NCBI RefSeq assembly: GCF_902167705.1
Contig: NZ_CABHMZ010000013.1
Location: 1-64,000 of the forward strand
Source of the DNA: Streptococcus constellatus
Lineage (GTDB): Bacteria > Bacillota > Bacilli > Lactobacillales > Streptococcaceae
DNA: 64,000 nt
Reading direction: 5' to 3'
The translations under genes and the position numbers were made by a program. Below, piece by piece: positions 54,185 to 63,942 of this stretch (positions are counted from its first letter, which is position 1; each line of letters begins with the position of its first letter). The notes beneath the pieces were generated by a model. The model was given only the letters and a program-made list of their open reading frames with translations. It was not told the DNA's origin and did no database searches.

Positions 54185-54974
54185 ATGCTCTATATGATTG
54201 GTGGATCGCCTTGCAGCGGGAAGTCAACGATCGCTTCCCTTCTTGCTCAGCAGTATAGGTTGCTTCATATCAAGCTAGATGATCTGGTAGACGAGATGAT
54301 GGACCAAGCAAAAGCAAGCGCAAAGCCGATTTCCCTTCTGAGACAGGACAGAAGTCCGAATCAAATCTGGCTGAGAAGTCCAGAGGAGATAGCGGATGAG
54401 GAATGGCGTTTTTATGAGGAGATTTTTCCTTATGTGACATCTTACTTGATAGAACATCAAGAGCAGCCACTCTTGCTGGAAGGAGCAGGGCTGTTGCCTC
54501 ACTTGGTAAAGGGCCTTGAAGAACCGGCAGTTTCCTATCTATGCCTGACTCCGGTAGCGGATTTTCAGAAAAAGCATTATCGGCAGAGAGAATGGGGAGC
54601 GGGACAGAACTTCTCTTGAAAATTTTAAGTTCGTAGTCCCGCCCCCGCAAGGGCGATTAGGTGCTCTTCCGAGCTTTAAAAGCGAATGAAGAGCCCAATC
54701 GCCGACTGCGTTATTCGTTTATTACTAAATAAGAGTAGAAGCAGAAACACTTTTTGCCTCAGCTTCATCCAATCCTGAGCAGGATTTTGAAAACGGGATG
54801 CAGCGGGACATTCTGTTTGCCCAACCGGTACGGAAGGAAGCCCAGAAATTAGGCTATCCCAGCCTCATAACAGATGGCAGTCGGTCAGAAAAGGAGACTG
54901 CAAAAGAGATTGCCAGGCTCTTAAAATTACCCCATACAAATACAATAGATATTAAAGGAGAAACATATGATTAA
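54185..54974 (+). pseudogene. P-loop kinase-like gene split by structured repeat B
   Basis: The first part (54185-54595) codes for a P-loop NTPase opening MLYMIGGSPCSGKSTIASLL (Walker A) and ending RQREW. Structured repeat B interrupts it, and the frame stops at 54619. After the element the coding sequence resumes at about 54767 with SNPEQDFENGMQRDILFAQP and ends at TAA 54972-54974, overlapping the thrS start. Removing about 172 bp restores one frame of about 205 residues. It resembles small nucleotide or shikimate-type kinases; substrate unknown. It sits between the T-box and thrS and so shares threonine control. Confidence 0.8.
54595..54766. repeat. Structured repeat B (about 172 bp) inside the kinase gene
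   Basis: Left end: GCGGGAC/GTCCCGC closes an inner GAACTT/AAGTTC hairpin, then CCCCCGCA. Middle: GGGCGATT/AATCGCC with nested GCTCTT/AAGAGC. Right end: GAAGC/GCTTC hairpin at 54738-54766. It matches repeat A in the left end and repeat C in the tail. The interrupted reading frame on both sides shows it was inserted, so the family is or was mobile. Confidence 0.78.
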
Positions 54975-56919
54975 GATTACTTTCCCAGATGGCGTTGTTC
55001 GTGAATACGAATCAGGCAGCACAACTTTTGACATTGCCCAATCTATCAGTAATTCTTTGGCGAAGAAAGCCTTGGCTGGTAAATTTAACGGCAAATTGAT
55101 TGACACAACTCGCCCTATCACAGAAGATGGTAGCATCGAAATCGTCACACCTGACCATGAAGATGCCCTGCCTATTTTGCGTCACTCAACAGCTCATCTC
55201 TTTGCCCAAGCGGCTCGTCGTCTCTTTCCAGACATTCACTTGGGTGTCGGTCCAGCTATTCAAGACGGATTTTACTATGATACGGACAATGCTGCAGGAC
55301 AGATTTCCAACGAAGATCTGCCTCGTATCGAAGAAGAAATGAAGAAGATTGTCAAGGAGAATTTCCCGTCAATTCGCGAAGAAGTGACAAAAGACCAAGC
55401 ACGAGAAATTTTCAAGAATGATCCTTACAAGTTGGAATTGATTGAGGAGCATTCAGAAGATGAAGGAGGCCTTACGATCTACCGTCAAGGTGAATATGTG
55501 GACCTTTGCCGTGGACCTCACGTGCCATCAACTGGGCGCATTCAAATTTTCCATTTGTTAAATGTAGCGGGTGCTTACTGGCGTGGAAATAGTGACAATG
55601 CTATGATGCAACGGATTTATGGAACAGCTTGGTTTGATAAGAAAGACCTAAAAAACTATCTTCAAATGCGTGAAGAAGCGAAGGAACGTGATCACCGTAA
55701 GCTCGGTAAAGAGTTGGATCTTTTCATGATTTCTCCTGAAGTTGGGCAAGGTCTTCCATTCTGGCTTCCAGATGGTGCGACTATTCGTCGTATCGTAGAG
55801 CGCTATATTACAGACCGCGAAGTCAATGATGGCTACCAACACGTGTATACGCCACCGCTTGCAAGTGTAGAATTATACAAAACTTCTGGGCACTGGGAAC
55901 ATTATCAAGAAGATATGTTTCCGCCAATGGATATGGGAGACGGTGAACAATTTGTTCTTCGTCCGATGAATTGCCCACACCATATTGAGGTCTATAAAAA
56001 CCATGTGCATTCTTATCGCGAGCTGCCAATTCGTATTGCAGAACTTGGTATGATGCACCGTTTTGAAAAATCAGGTGCGCTCTCAGGACTTCAACGTGTC
56101 CGTGAAATGACACTGAATGATTCTCACTTATTTGTCATGCCAGAGCAAATTCAAGAAGAATTTAAACATGTGCTGGATTTGATGATTGATGTTTACAAAG
56201 ACTTCAATATCACAGATTATCGTTTCCGTCTGTCTTATCGTGACCCGAATGACAAACATAAATATTTTTATAATGATGAAATGTGGGAAAATGCTCAACG
56301 CATGTTAAAAGGAGCAATGGATGACTTAGGTTTGGACTACTTTGAGGCAGAAGGTGAAGCTGCTTTCTACGGTCCTAAGTTGGATGTTCAAGTAAAAACG
56401 GCTCTCGGAAATGAAGAAACTCTTTCCACTATTCAATTGGACTTCTTGTTGCCAGAACGTTTCGACCTTCATTATGTCGGAGCAGACGGTGAAGAGCATC
56501 GTCCAGTCATGATTCACCGTGGTATTGTGTCTACTATGGAGCGCTTTATTGCTTACTTGATTGAAACTTACAAGGGTGCTTTCCCGACTTGGCTTGCTCC
56601 TCATCAAGTGACGGTCATTCCGATTTCTAATGAAGCACATGCTGACTATGCTTGGAAAGTGGCGAAAGAACTGCGCAATCGTGGTGTCCGTGTGGATGTC
56701 GATGAGCGTAATGAAAAAATGCAATACAAGATTCGTCAAAGTCAAACCCACAAAGTTCCTTATCAATTGATTGTAGGAGACAAGGAACAAGCAGATGGTA
56801 CAGTGAATGTCCGCCGTTATGGTCAAAAACAAACGCATACAGAAACAGTTGCAGAATTTGTAAATCATATTTTGGCAGATATTGCTAGAAAATCACGCTT
56901 AGATGATAGTGAAAACTAA
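54967..56919 (+). CDS. thrS: Threonyl-tRNA synthetase
   Basis: ThrRS charges tRNA-Thr. The 650-residue protein has the TGS domain (about 1-62), the editing domain with [17 protein letters not shown] near residue 73, the class II catalytic core with [11 protein letters not shown] near residue 337 (zinc-binding Cys) and a C-terminal anticodon-binding domain with [11 protein letters not shown] near residue 550. Normal length. Ribosome site AAAGGAG upstream. Its transcript starts at the T-box promoter, so transcription responds to uncharged tRNA-Thr. The start overlaps the end of the broken kinase gene by 8 bp. Confidence 0.97.
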   Translation: MIKITFPDGVVREYESGSTTFDIAQSISNSLAKKALAGKFNGKLIDTTRPITEDGSIEIVTPDHEDALPILRHSTAHLFAQAARRLFPDIHLGVGPAIQDGFYYDTDNAAGQISNEDLPRIEEEMKKIVKENFPSIREEVTKDQAREIFKNDPYKLELIEEHSEDEGGLTIYRQGEYVDLCRGPHVPSTGRIQIFHLLNVAGAYWRGNSDNAMMQRIYGTAWFDKKDLKNYLQMREEAKERDHRKLGKELDLFMISPEVGQGLPFWLPDGATIRRIVERYITDREVNDGYQHVYTPPLASVELYKTSGHWEHYQEDMFPPMDMGDGEQFVLRPMNCPHHIEVYKNHVHSYRELPIRIAELGMMHRFEKSGALSGLQRVREMTLNDSHLFVMPEQIQEEFKHVLDLMIDVYKDFNITDYRFRLSYRDPNDKHKYFYNDEMWENAQRMLKGAMDDLGLDYFEAEGEAAFYGPKLDVQVKTALGNEETLSTIQLDFLLPERFDLHYVGADGEEHRPVMIHRGIVSTMERFIAYLIETYKGAFPTWLAPHQVTVIPISNEAHADYAWKVAKELRNRGVRVDVDERNEKMQYKIRQSQTHKVPYQLIVGDKEQADGTVNVRRYGQKQTHTETVAEFVNHILADIARKSRLDDSEN

Positions 56920-56938
56920 GCTAGAAAAGATGTATATT

Positions 56939-56990
56939 AAAAACTCTATCTCTAATTGGGAAAATCCCTTTTAGAAATAGAGTTTTTTTC
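56939..56990 (+). terminator. Terminator after thrS
   Basis: AAACTCTATCTCTAA and TTAGAAATAGAGTTTTTTT form a long stem with an inner GGGA/TCCC hairpin. Confidence 0.85.
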
Positions 56991-56996
56991 ATTTTA

Positions 56997-57340
56997 TCAT
57001 TGCCAAGCGTCATAATCAAATGTTTGTAAAATCGTATTCGTCATTTCTTCAGGTGTTTCTTTAGTGCCACTTGAAATCCAAAGTGAGATAATGCCCTCTA
57101 CACTAGATAGAAAAACTTCAAGCGCATATTTTTCAGAAATGGTGAAATTTTCTTTTAAAAAGTGTTCGGTTTGAAGTTTGTGCTGCTCGTTAGTTACAAT
57201 GCTAAGCATGAATTCACGGATTGTTTCACGGAAATTGAGGTAATGACTTTGAGAAACGGCATAAATCAAGTCATGGTTTTGTTGGAGATAACTTAGATTG
57301 GCAATGAGTAGGTCGCGCGTGTTTGCCGATTTTGTACCAT
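56997..57340 (-). pseudogene. Remnant of a TetR-family regulator
   Basis: The minus strand codes for the ligand-domain end of a TetR-type protein: in frame through EYYGTKSANTRDLL and LSYLQQNHDLIYAV to FDYDAWQ. Reading upstream, the frame lacks the helix-turn-helix and reaches a stop near the ABC promoter. The only in-frame starts are internal TTG codons without ribosome sites. An ATG with AAGGAG upstream (near 57340) is in another frame and gives a 15-codon peptide, as expected after a frameshift or 5' loss. It probably once repressed the divergent ABC genes. Confidence 0.7.
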
Positions 57341-57473
57341 AATACTCCTTAAATGAACACTCTGTTGATGATTGATGATTGCCTTTATGGTAAGTCTATT
57401 TTATAATAAAGATAGGATTCAATCAACAGCTTGTTTATTTTATTGGACATGGAAACTGAAAGAGGAAAAGACG

Positions 57474-58175
57474 ATGGCTTATATTGAAATGAAGCATAGT
57501 TACAAACGGTATCAAATGGGAGACACAGAAATCATTGCCAATAATGACATCTCTTTTGACATCGAAAAAGGAGAATTGGTCATCATTCTTGGAGCTTCTG
57601 GTGCTGGAAAATCAACGATTTTGAACATTCTTGGTGGGATGGATAACAACGACGAGGGAGATGTGCTGATTGATGGGCAAAATATAGCGCATTACAACGC
57701 TCATCAACTGACAGACTATCGGAGAAAAGATGTTGGCTTTGTCTTTCAATTTTATAATTTAGTTCCCAATCTAACGGCGCTAGAAAATGTTGAGCTAGCT
57801 TCAGAAATTGTTCAAGATGCGCAGGACGCAGCAGAGGCGTTAGCAGCAGTTGGTTTGGGAAATCGGCTGCATAATTTTCCTGCTCAACTATCTGGCGGCG
57901 AGCAGCAACGGGTTTCCATTGCGCGTGCCGTGGCAAAAAATCCCAAAATTTTGCTTTGTGATGAACCAACAGGCGCACTGGACTATAAAACAGGTAAGCA
58001 AGTGCTGCAAATCCTTCAAGATATGTCGCGAAAGCAAGGTGCGACAGTGATTATCGTGACTCATAATGGTGCGTTAGCTCCGATTGCAGACCGCGTGATT
58101 CACATGCACGATGCACGGATTCAGTCTGTCACTTTGAATGAACATCCTCAAGATATTGCAAGTCTAGAGTATTAG
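57474..58175 (+). CDS. ABC transporter ATP-binding protein (MacB/LolD type)
   Basis: A 233-residue ATPase of the family that pairs with FtsX-like permeases. Walker [20 protein letters not shown] near residue 40, Q-loop [18 protein letters not shown], signature [15 protein letters not shown] near residue 140, Walker [13 protein letters not shown], and H-loop IVTHNGALA. Start ATG 57474 follows AGAGGAAAAG; earlier in-frame codons are in the promoter region. It is 14 bp before the permease gene. Confidence 0.94.
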   Translation: MAYIEMKHSYKRYQMGDTEIIANNDISFDIEKGELVIILGASGAGKSTILNILGGMDNNDEGDVLIDGQNIAHYNAHQLTDYRRKDVGFVFQFYNLVPNLTALENVELASEIVQDAQDAAEALAAVGLGNRLHNFPAQLSGGEQQRVSIARAVAKNPKILLCDEPTGALDYKTGKQVLQILQDMSRKQGATVIIVTHNGALAPIADRVIHMHDARIQSVTLNEHPQDIASLEY

Positions 58176-58189
58176 TGAGGAGTGGTGAT

Positions 58190-61100
58190 ATGAAAAAATC
58201 CATTCTAAATAAGGACATCTGGCTCTCTTTTCGTCAATCCAAAGGACGCTTCCTATCTATTATGTTTTTGATGATGTTAGGTTCTTTTGCACTAGTGGGA
58301 CTGAAAGCAGCTAGTCCAGACATTGAAAATTCAGCCAATCGTTATCTTTCACAGATGAAAATGATGGATTTGGCAGTGATGTCAGACTATGGTATCAGCA
58401 AAGTTGACCAAAAAGAACTTAATGGAATTCCAAATGCACAGATAGAATATGGTTATTTTACAGATACGGTGATTGGAGATAGTTCAACTTCTGTTCGAGT
58501 TTTTTCTCAGACAAATAAAATTTCTAAGTTCAAGCTTGTCTCAGGGCAGTTTCCAAGCAAGGAAAATCAGGTAGCTTTGGCTAGTTTTTATCAAGGAAAA
58601 TACAAGATTGGCGATAGCATTACTTTAAATGAAGAAGGAACCAATGATTATGCTTTGAAGCAGCATACCTTTACGGTGACGGGATTCGTCAATTCAAGTG
58701 AATTGGCTTCGACGATTTCTCTTGGCAATTCTAACTCGGGGAGTGGTACCTTGTCTGCTTATGCAGTAGTGACGCCAAAAACGTTTCAAAGTTCAGTCTA
58801 TACAGTTGCTCGTTTGAGGTATGATGATTTAAAATCATTCAATTCTTTTGGAGACTCCTATCGAAAAAAGGTAAAACAGCATGAAAATGAGCTGGAAAAG
58901 CTAGTGGCCGATAATGGAAAAAATCGTTTATCAGAGATAAAAGTCCAAGCACAGGCAAAAATTGCGGACGGCGAAGCAAACATTCAAACTTCTCAACAAG
59001 CATTGGAAGACGCCCAACGGCAATTAAGGACTGCGCAGGGTCAAATTGATCAAAAAAGAGCAGATTTAGAGCTTGCTCAAGGTCAATTAGCTGAAAAAGA
59101 AAGTTTACTTGTGCAAGGAGCCACTCAAATTGCACAGGCTGAACAAACTTTAGCAAGCTCGAAAGAAAAATTAGATACAGCCGCCGCTCAACTGTCTTCA
59201 GGTTGGGCACAATTGAACCAAACGAAAATCCAATTAGATCTGGCAGCTAGTCAGTTATCTGCTGCAAAAGAAAATCTAGCAAACGGTCAAGCTACATTAG
59301 CTACTGCGCAGGCAGAATTGGAAAAAGGTCAAACGCAGCTTGCAGCTGCAAAAACTGATTTGCAGACAAAAATAGCTGTGCTACAAGCACAAGGAATTGA
59401 TCCAACAACAGTGCCTGAAATTGTTGCAGCACAAACTCAACTAGCACAAGAAGAAGCAAAATTAAATCTTGCACGCGCAGAACTGGAGGAAAAGCAGGCT
59501 GAATTTCAAACTGGACTGGCACAGTACAAAAGCCAAGAAGCGCTTTATCAAGCAGGACTTGCCCAATACCAATCTGCGGCTGAGACATTGAATGCGAAAC
59601 AAGCTGAATATGATGCAGGCTTGGCTGCATATCAAAGTGGTCAAGCAACCTTAAGAAATAAACAAGCCGAGTACCAAGCAGGTCAAGACCAATTGGCGCA
59701 AGCAAAACAACAAATCGCAGAGGGTCAGACGCAATTAAACCAAGCTCAGGCGACATTGAACGATAAAAAAACTGAATACGAAAAGCAAAAGAAAGATGCT
59801 GAAACAAAAATAAAAAATGGGCAAGCAGACATTCAAAAGGCAAAAGATGAAGTAGCTGGCTTGTTTGTACCAACCTACCGCGTGTATACACGTCGGACAT
59901 TTCCAGGAGCTGATGAGTACACAACAACGGCAAATCGTGCTTATGGAATCTCAGCTGTAGGGAATGCTTTTCCGATTGTATTGTATCTGGTAGCGGCCCT
60001 TGTAACAGTAACGACGATGACGCGTTTTGTCAGTGAAGAACGCACAAATGCTGGCGTTTTAAAAGCTTTGGGTTATCGGAATCAAGATGTCGTTAAGAAA
60101 TTTGTCATTTATGGCTTGGTTTCAAGTTTGTTAGGTACAGTAATGGGAAGTTTGTTAGGTACTTATTTCTTACCGTACATCTTAGGGAAAACGATTTTTA
60201 AGACATCAACTTATCCAGCATTGCGATTAGACTTTTATTGGGAAATCAGTCTCATTGCTCTTGTGTGCTCGGTCTTGTGTGGCGTTGCACCAGCCCTTTA
60301 TATTGCCCACAAAGAGTTGAAAGAAAAACCGTCTCAATTATTGTTACCCAAGGCACCTACTAAAGGCTCAAAAATCTTGTTAGAGCGGATTGACTTCATC
60401 TGGCGTCGCCTTAGTTTCACGCAAAAAGTAACAGCTCGAAATATCTTTCGTTACAAGCAAAGAATGCTGATGACTATTTTTGGTGTGGCAGGCTCCGTCG
60501 CCCTCTTATTTGCTGGTCTGGGGATGTCTTCTTCCATGGAAGGTATGGGAAGTCGGCAGTATGGAGAAATTATCAAATACGATGCGGTCATTTCGCAAAA
60601 ATATCATCTCAAATCGGACGAGCAAGCAGCAATCAATCATTTATTAGCAGATAAAAAAATAGCTAAAAAGCACGGCATTTATCAGGAAACATTTACCAAA
60701 AAAATCAAGGGTGCTAAAGATGAACAATCTCTTGCGTTATTTGTGACAACAGGCAAGGATTTTCATCATTTTATGGAACTCTACGACAGCCGAAGCAAAG
60801 CGAAGTTGAAGCTGTCTTCGCATGGAGCAGTCATTTCTCAGAAATTAGCAACTATTATGAGCATTTCTGTCGGGGATACTTTTGAGGTGACATCTGACGA
60901 GGGGAAACGCTATAAAATCAAAGTTTCTGGTATCGCTGAAATGTATGCAGGGCATTTTATCTTTATGAACCAGGGCTATTATCAAACGGTATTTGCTCGC
61001 AAATTCCAAGAAAATGCTTATCTGATAAAATTGAAAGATCCCTCTAGTAAAAATATACAAGATACCGCAGCAGCCTTCATGAAATTAACAGGCGTGCGAG

Positions 61101-61555
61101 CAGTCGTACAAAATACGGGTATTTTGGAACAAATTGATGTCATTGTCAAATCTCTTGGCTTTGTGATGCAGATTTTAACCTTTGCCTCTATTTTACTAGC
61201 CATTGTGATTCTTTATAATTTGATGAACATCAATGTTGCAGAGCGGATTCGAGAATTATCAACGATTAAAGTATTGGGATTTCATAATAAAGAAGTCACG
61301 CTTTATATTTATCGAGAGACCATTCTTTTGTCTGTTATTGGTATTATTGTAGGCTTGTTTTTGGGGAATATCTTACATCGCTCCCTTTTAGAGACGATTG
61401 CTCCAGATGCCTTTCTTCTCAATCCGACAGTATCGGTGTTTGTATATCTTGTACCAGTCTTTTCTATCATCATGATTTTGATTGTCTTAGGCTTTATGGT
61501 CAATGCAATTCTGAGACGTATTGACATGTTGGAAGCGTTGAAGTCGGTAGATTGA
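58190..61555 (+). CDS. FtsX-like ABC permease with a long coiled-coil loop
   Basis: A 1121-residue permease. After an N-terminal membrane helix (about 20-42) comes an extracellular domain, then an Ala/Gln/Glu-rich coiled coil (about 230-560) with repeated AQ-L and AEY-AG units, and FtsX domain 1 (about 585-725, three helices). A second extracellular domain and FtsX domain 2 (about 1000-1115) follow. This MacB-like type acts as a mechanotransmitter rather than a classic transporter. The long coil likely projects into the wall. Partner is the ATPase just upstream; substrate unknown. An upstream GTG start 5 codons earlier is less likely than ATG 58190 behind GAGGAG. Confidence 0.9.
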   Translation: MKKSILNKDIWLSFRQSKGRFLSIMFLMMLGSFALVGLKAASPDIENSANRYLSQMKMMDLAVMSDYGISKVDQKELNGIPNAQIEYGYFTDTVIGDSSTSVRVFSQTNKISKFKLVSGQFPSKENQVALASFYQGKYKIGDSITLNEEGTNDYALKQHTFTVTGFVNSSELASTISLGNSNSGSGTLSAYAVVTPKTFQSSVYTVARLRYDDLKSFNSFGDSYRKKVKQHENELEKLVADNGKNRLSEIKVQAQAKIADGEANIQTSQQALEDAQRQLRTAQGQIDQKRADLELAQGQLAEKESLLVQGATQIAQAEQTLASSKEKLDTAAAQLSSGWAQLNQTKIQLDLAASQLSAAKENLANGQATLATAQAELEKGQTQLAAAKTDLQTKIAVLQAQGIDPTTVPEIVAAQTQLAQEEAKLNLARAELEEKQAEFQTGLAQYKSQEALYQAGLAQYQSAAETLNAKQAEYDAGLAAYQSGQATLRNKQAEYQAGQDQLAQAKQQIAEGQTQLNQAQATLNDKKTEYEKQKKDAETKIKNGQADIQKAKDEVAGLFVPTYRVYTRRTFPGADEYTTTANRAYGISAVGNAFPIVLYLVAALVTVTTMTRFVSEERTNAGVLKALGYRNQDVVKKFVIYGLVSSLLGTVMGSLLGTYFLPYILGKTIFKTSTYPALRLDFYWEISLIALVCSVLCGVAPALYIAHKELKEKPSQLLLPKAPTKGSKILLERIDFIWRRLSFTQKVTARNIFRYKQRMLMTIFGVAGSVALLFAGLGMSSSMEGMGSRQYGEIIKYDAVISQKYHLKSDEQAAINHLLADKKIAKKHGIYQETFTKKIKGAKDEQSLALFVTTGKDFHHFMELYDSRSKAKLKLSSHGAVISQKLATIMSISVGDTFEVTSDEGKRYKIKVSGIAEMYAGHFIFMNQGYYQTVFARKFQENAYLIKLKDPSSKNIQDTAAAFMKLTGVRAVVQNTGILEQIDVIVKSLGFVMQILTFASILLAIVILYNLMNINVAERIRELSTIKVLGFHNKEVTLYIYRETILLSVIGIIVGLFLGNILHRSLLETIAPDAFLLNPTVSVFVYLVPVFSIIMILIVLGFMVNAILRRIDMLEALKSVD

Positions 61556-61563
61556 TGAGGCAG

Positions 61564-61600
61564 TAAAACTTTCACTCAAACTTGGGAGTGGAAGTTTTTT
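61564..61600 (+). terminator. Terminator after the ABC permease gene
   Basis: AAAACTTTCACTC and GAGTGGAAGTTTTTT enclose an 8-nt loop. Confidence 0.8.
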
Positions 61601-61645
61601 CTTGGTTTGTTATAATATTTTATAAAGGACAGATGAAACGGTACA

Positions 61646-62488
61646 ATGAAACGAAAAATTGCTTTATTATCAGATATTCATGGAAATGTAACGGCATTAG
61701 AAGCTGTTTTGGCGGACGCTAAAAAGGAACAGGTGACCGATTACTGGTTTTTAGGAGATTTATTGGCACCGGGAACGGGGCGAAGGAAGATTCTTGACTT
61801 AATGGTTGCTTTACCGATTAGTCTTCAAGTACGAGGAAATTGGGAAGATAGCATTTGGAATGCCCTTCATGGAAAATTAGATATCAGTCGCCCTAGTCAT
61901 TTATATATGGTTTGTATGTGCCAGTATCTTTTGGAAGAAGTCACGCCTGAAGAACTGAACCGATTGCATGAATTGCCTTTGCAGCTTTTGACAAAAGTTG
62001 GCGATTTAGAAATCGCTGTGACTCATCATTTGCCAGATAAAAATTGGGGACGAGAGTTGATTCATATTGGTCAACAAGAGAACTTTGACCGCCTGTTTGA
62101 AGGTCATCATTGTGCCATTGCCATTTATGGTCATATTCATCAGCAATTTCTTCGTTATGCGACGGGTGGGCAGATGATTATCAATCCAGGCTCTATCGGT
62201 CATCCGTTCTTTCTAGATGCTTGTTTGCGAAAGGATCTGCGAGCTCAGTATGCTATTTTAAAAATTGATGAACAAGGTTTAGCAGATGTTGACTTTAGGC
62301 GAGTTGCTTATGATGTAAATAAAGAATTGGAAATGGCGAGAATATTGAAATTGCCTTATTATGAAGTGTATTACGAAAGTTTAGTCAATGGAATTCATCA
62401 TACGCATAACCATGATTTACTTCGGGCGATTAGTGAGCGAGAAGATTATGTTGCACATCTCAAGGAGTTTTTGAGAAGTAACACTTGA
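61646..62488 (+). CDS. Metallophosphoesterase (YfcE/MJ0936-like)
   Basis: A 280-residue calcineurin-like phosphoesterase. Motifs in order: ALLSDIHGNVTALEAV (DxH, residues 6-21), FLGDLLAPG (GD), VRGNWEDS (GNxxE-like; usual GNHD/E), THHLPD and YGHIHQQF (GHxH). The substrate cannot be told; relatives cleave phosphodiesters. The ribosome site AAAGGA is 16 bases before the ATG, farther than usual. Alone on its transcript. Confidence 0.88.
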   Translation: MKRKIALLSDIHGNVTALEAVLADAKKEQVTDYWFLGDLLAPGTGRRKILDLMVALPISLQVRGNWEDSIWNALHGKLDISRPSHLYMVCMCQYLLEEVTPEELNRLHELPLQLLTKVGDLEIAVTHHLPDKNWGRELIHIGQQENFDRLFEGHHCAIAIYGHIHQQFLRYATGGQMIINPGSIGHPFFLDACLRKDLRAQYAILKIDEQGLADVDFRRVAYDVNKELEMARILKLPYYEVYYESLVNGIHHTHNHDLLRAISEREDYVAHLKEFLRSNT

Positions 62489-62546
62489 AGTTACAACATA
62501 AATAAAGTATACTAGTAATAGAATCAGCAAATGAAAGGAGTTTTAC

Positions 62547-62996
62547 ATGCAAATTTCGAGTCGTTTTACCATTGCCACGCACATGCTGACTGTTATAGCA
62601 CTAGAATGTCAAGAACATAAGGTGACTAGTGATTTTTTAGCTGATAGCGTTGGAGTAAATCCTGTCATTATTCGCAAGACTTTATCACAGTTGAAAAGTG
62701 CAGATTTGATTTCTGTAGCGCGTGGAACGGGCGGAGCTGTCATCAGAAAAGATTTAAAAGACATTACCCTTTTGGATGTTTATCAAGCAGTAGAAAGTCT
62801 AGGCAAATCTGGGCAACTCTTTAGCTTCCATGAACATCCCAATCCATCTTGCCCCATTGGCAGAAATATTCACTTCGTTTTAGATGATAAATTAGCGGAA
62901 ATTCAAGCAGCAATGGAAAAAGAATTGAGTAAAACCAGCCTTGCAGATGTCGTCGCATCTGCCCAAGAAGAGATAAAAAAACAATCCGTTTCGTGA
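62547..62996 (+). CDS. Rrf2-family transcriptional regulator
   Basis: A 149-residue winged-helix regulator of the Rrf2 family, similar to YwnA. The DNA-binding part is SDFLADSVGVNPVIIRKTLSQL near residue 30, with the wing ISVARGTGGAVI. One Cys (PNPSCPIGR near residue 96) is present, not the three needed for an Fe-S cluster, so it may sense redox state through a thiol. Its 3' end contains the left arm of the terminator. Confidence 0.88.
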   Translation: MQISSRFTIATHMLTVIALECQEHKVTSDFLADSVGVNPVIIRKTLSQLKSADLISVARGTGGAVIRKDLKDITLLDVYQAVESLGKSGQLFSFHEHPNPSCPIGRNIHFVLDDKLAEIQAAMEKELSKTSLADVVASAQEEIKKQSVS

Positions 62997-63012
62997 GGAA
63001 TGGATTGTTTTT
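62980..63012 (+). terminator. Terminator overlapping the end of the Rrf2 gene
   Basis: AACAATCC (62980-62987) lies in the coding end and pairs with GGATTGTT (63002-63009), followed by T-rich sequence. Confidence 0.8.
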
Positions 63013-63034
63013 GTAGTATAGAGAAGGAGAGAAT

Positions 63035-63811
63035 TTAGAAATAACAGTGGATTTGATGATTGAGAAAAATTTCTTGATAATCCAATAAATCTTCCGGATG
63101 AAGTGCTTTGACATTCTCCATTTCGTATTTTCTTCCTAATAATTTGTATTTATTTTCTCCAAATTGATGAAAGGGAAGCAGCTGGACTTGATTGATTTTT
63201 AATTCGTTAAATAAGGTTGCAAAATGTTCTGCATCTTCAAGGGAATCATTAAATTTTGGAATAACAGGAATTCTGAGAACAATTTCTTTTCCAATGGAAA
63301 AGGCGTAATGAATATTTTTGATGATTAAATGGTTATTTACCCCAGTAACCTTGTGGTGCCGAAGGGTATTGTAATGTTTCAGATCAGTATAAATAAAATC
63401 AACATATTGGATTAGATCTACAAATTTTTCGTGCTCTGCAAAAGCAGTTGTTTCAATGGCAGTATGAATTCCTCTTTTTTTGGCGGCTTTAAGGATTGCT
63501 TTGGCAAATTCAAATTGGGCAAATATTTCTCCACCAGATAAGGTCATGCCGCCACCAGATTCCTCGTAGAAATCAATGTCTTTCATTACTTCGTTGATAA
63601 TTTCTTCAACAGAACGTTCCTCTCCCATGATAATTTTTTCTTTACTAGTTGCATCTAACATAGGTTCAGGACGTTTTCTTTGAGATTCGGGATTGGAGCA
63701 CCAAGGGCAGCGAAGCGGGCAACCTTTGAGAAAAACGGTTGTACGAATTCCAGGACCGTCGTGAATAGAGAAATGCTGGATATTAAAAATAATTCCCTTA
63801 TCTTGAGCCAT
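63035..63811 (-). CDS. Glycyl-radical enzyme activating protein (radical SAM)
   Basis: A 258-residue radical SAM activase. It opens IFNIQHFSIHDGPGIRTTVF, and the cluster-binding triad is GCPLRCPWCSNPE (CxxxCxxC, residues 30-37). The later GGEI/SGGGMTLSGGE motif binds SAM. It would generate the glycyl radical on a pyruvate formate-lyase-like enzyme. No extra ferredoxin domain is present. The divergent DeoR-type gene at the right edge suggests the glycyl-radical locus seen in pneumococcus (activase, DeoR, PTS, PflD-like enzyme), which continues beyond the window. Confidence 0.9.
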   Translation of the reverse strand: MAQDKGIIFNIQHFSIHDGPGIRTTVFLKGCPLRCPWCSNPESQRKRPEPMLDATSKEKIIMGEERSVEEIINEVMKDIDFYEESGGGMTLSGGEIFAQFEFAKAILKAAKKRGIHTAIETTAFAEHEKFVDLIQYVDFIYTDLKHYNTLRHHKVTGVNNHLIIKNIHYAFSIGKEIVLRIPVIPKFNDSLEDAEHFATLFNELKINQVQLLPFHQFGENKYKLLGRKYEMENVKALHPEDLLDYQEIFLNHQIHCYF

Positions 63812-63857
63812 TATTGGAAAGTCTCCTTTTCTTTTTATGATTTTATTTTATCATACA

Positions 63858-63890
63858 AACGAAAGAAATACAATTACGAACGAAAGATAT
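63858..63890. promoter_or_regulatory. Two 21-bp-spaced direct repeats between activase and DeoR gene
   Basis: AACGAAAGAAAT (63858-63869) and AACGAAAGATAT (63879-63890) are direct repeats with a 21-bp period in the divergent intergenic region. They resemble operators of DeoR-family proteins in arrangement. Confidence 0.6.
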
Positions 63891-63942
63891 TTTTATTTTA
63901 TTTATTTCATGAATTCTGTTAAAATAAGAAAGAGGTGACAAT

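Noticed and set aside
56997..57269. Intact 90-residue TetR protein starting at TTG
   Set aside because: The open frame continues upstream with recognisable TetR sequence but lacks the DNA-binding part, and the TTG has no ribosome site, so a remnant is the better call.
59301..59933. 210-codon frame opposite the coiled-coil region
   Set aside because: The repetitive Ala/Gln codons keep the reverse frame open by composition; no ribosome site or family match.
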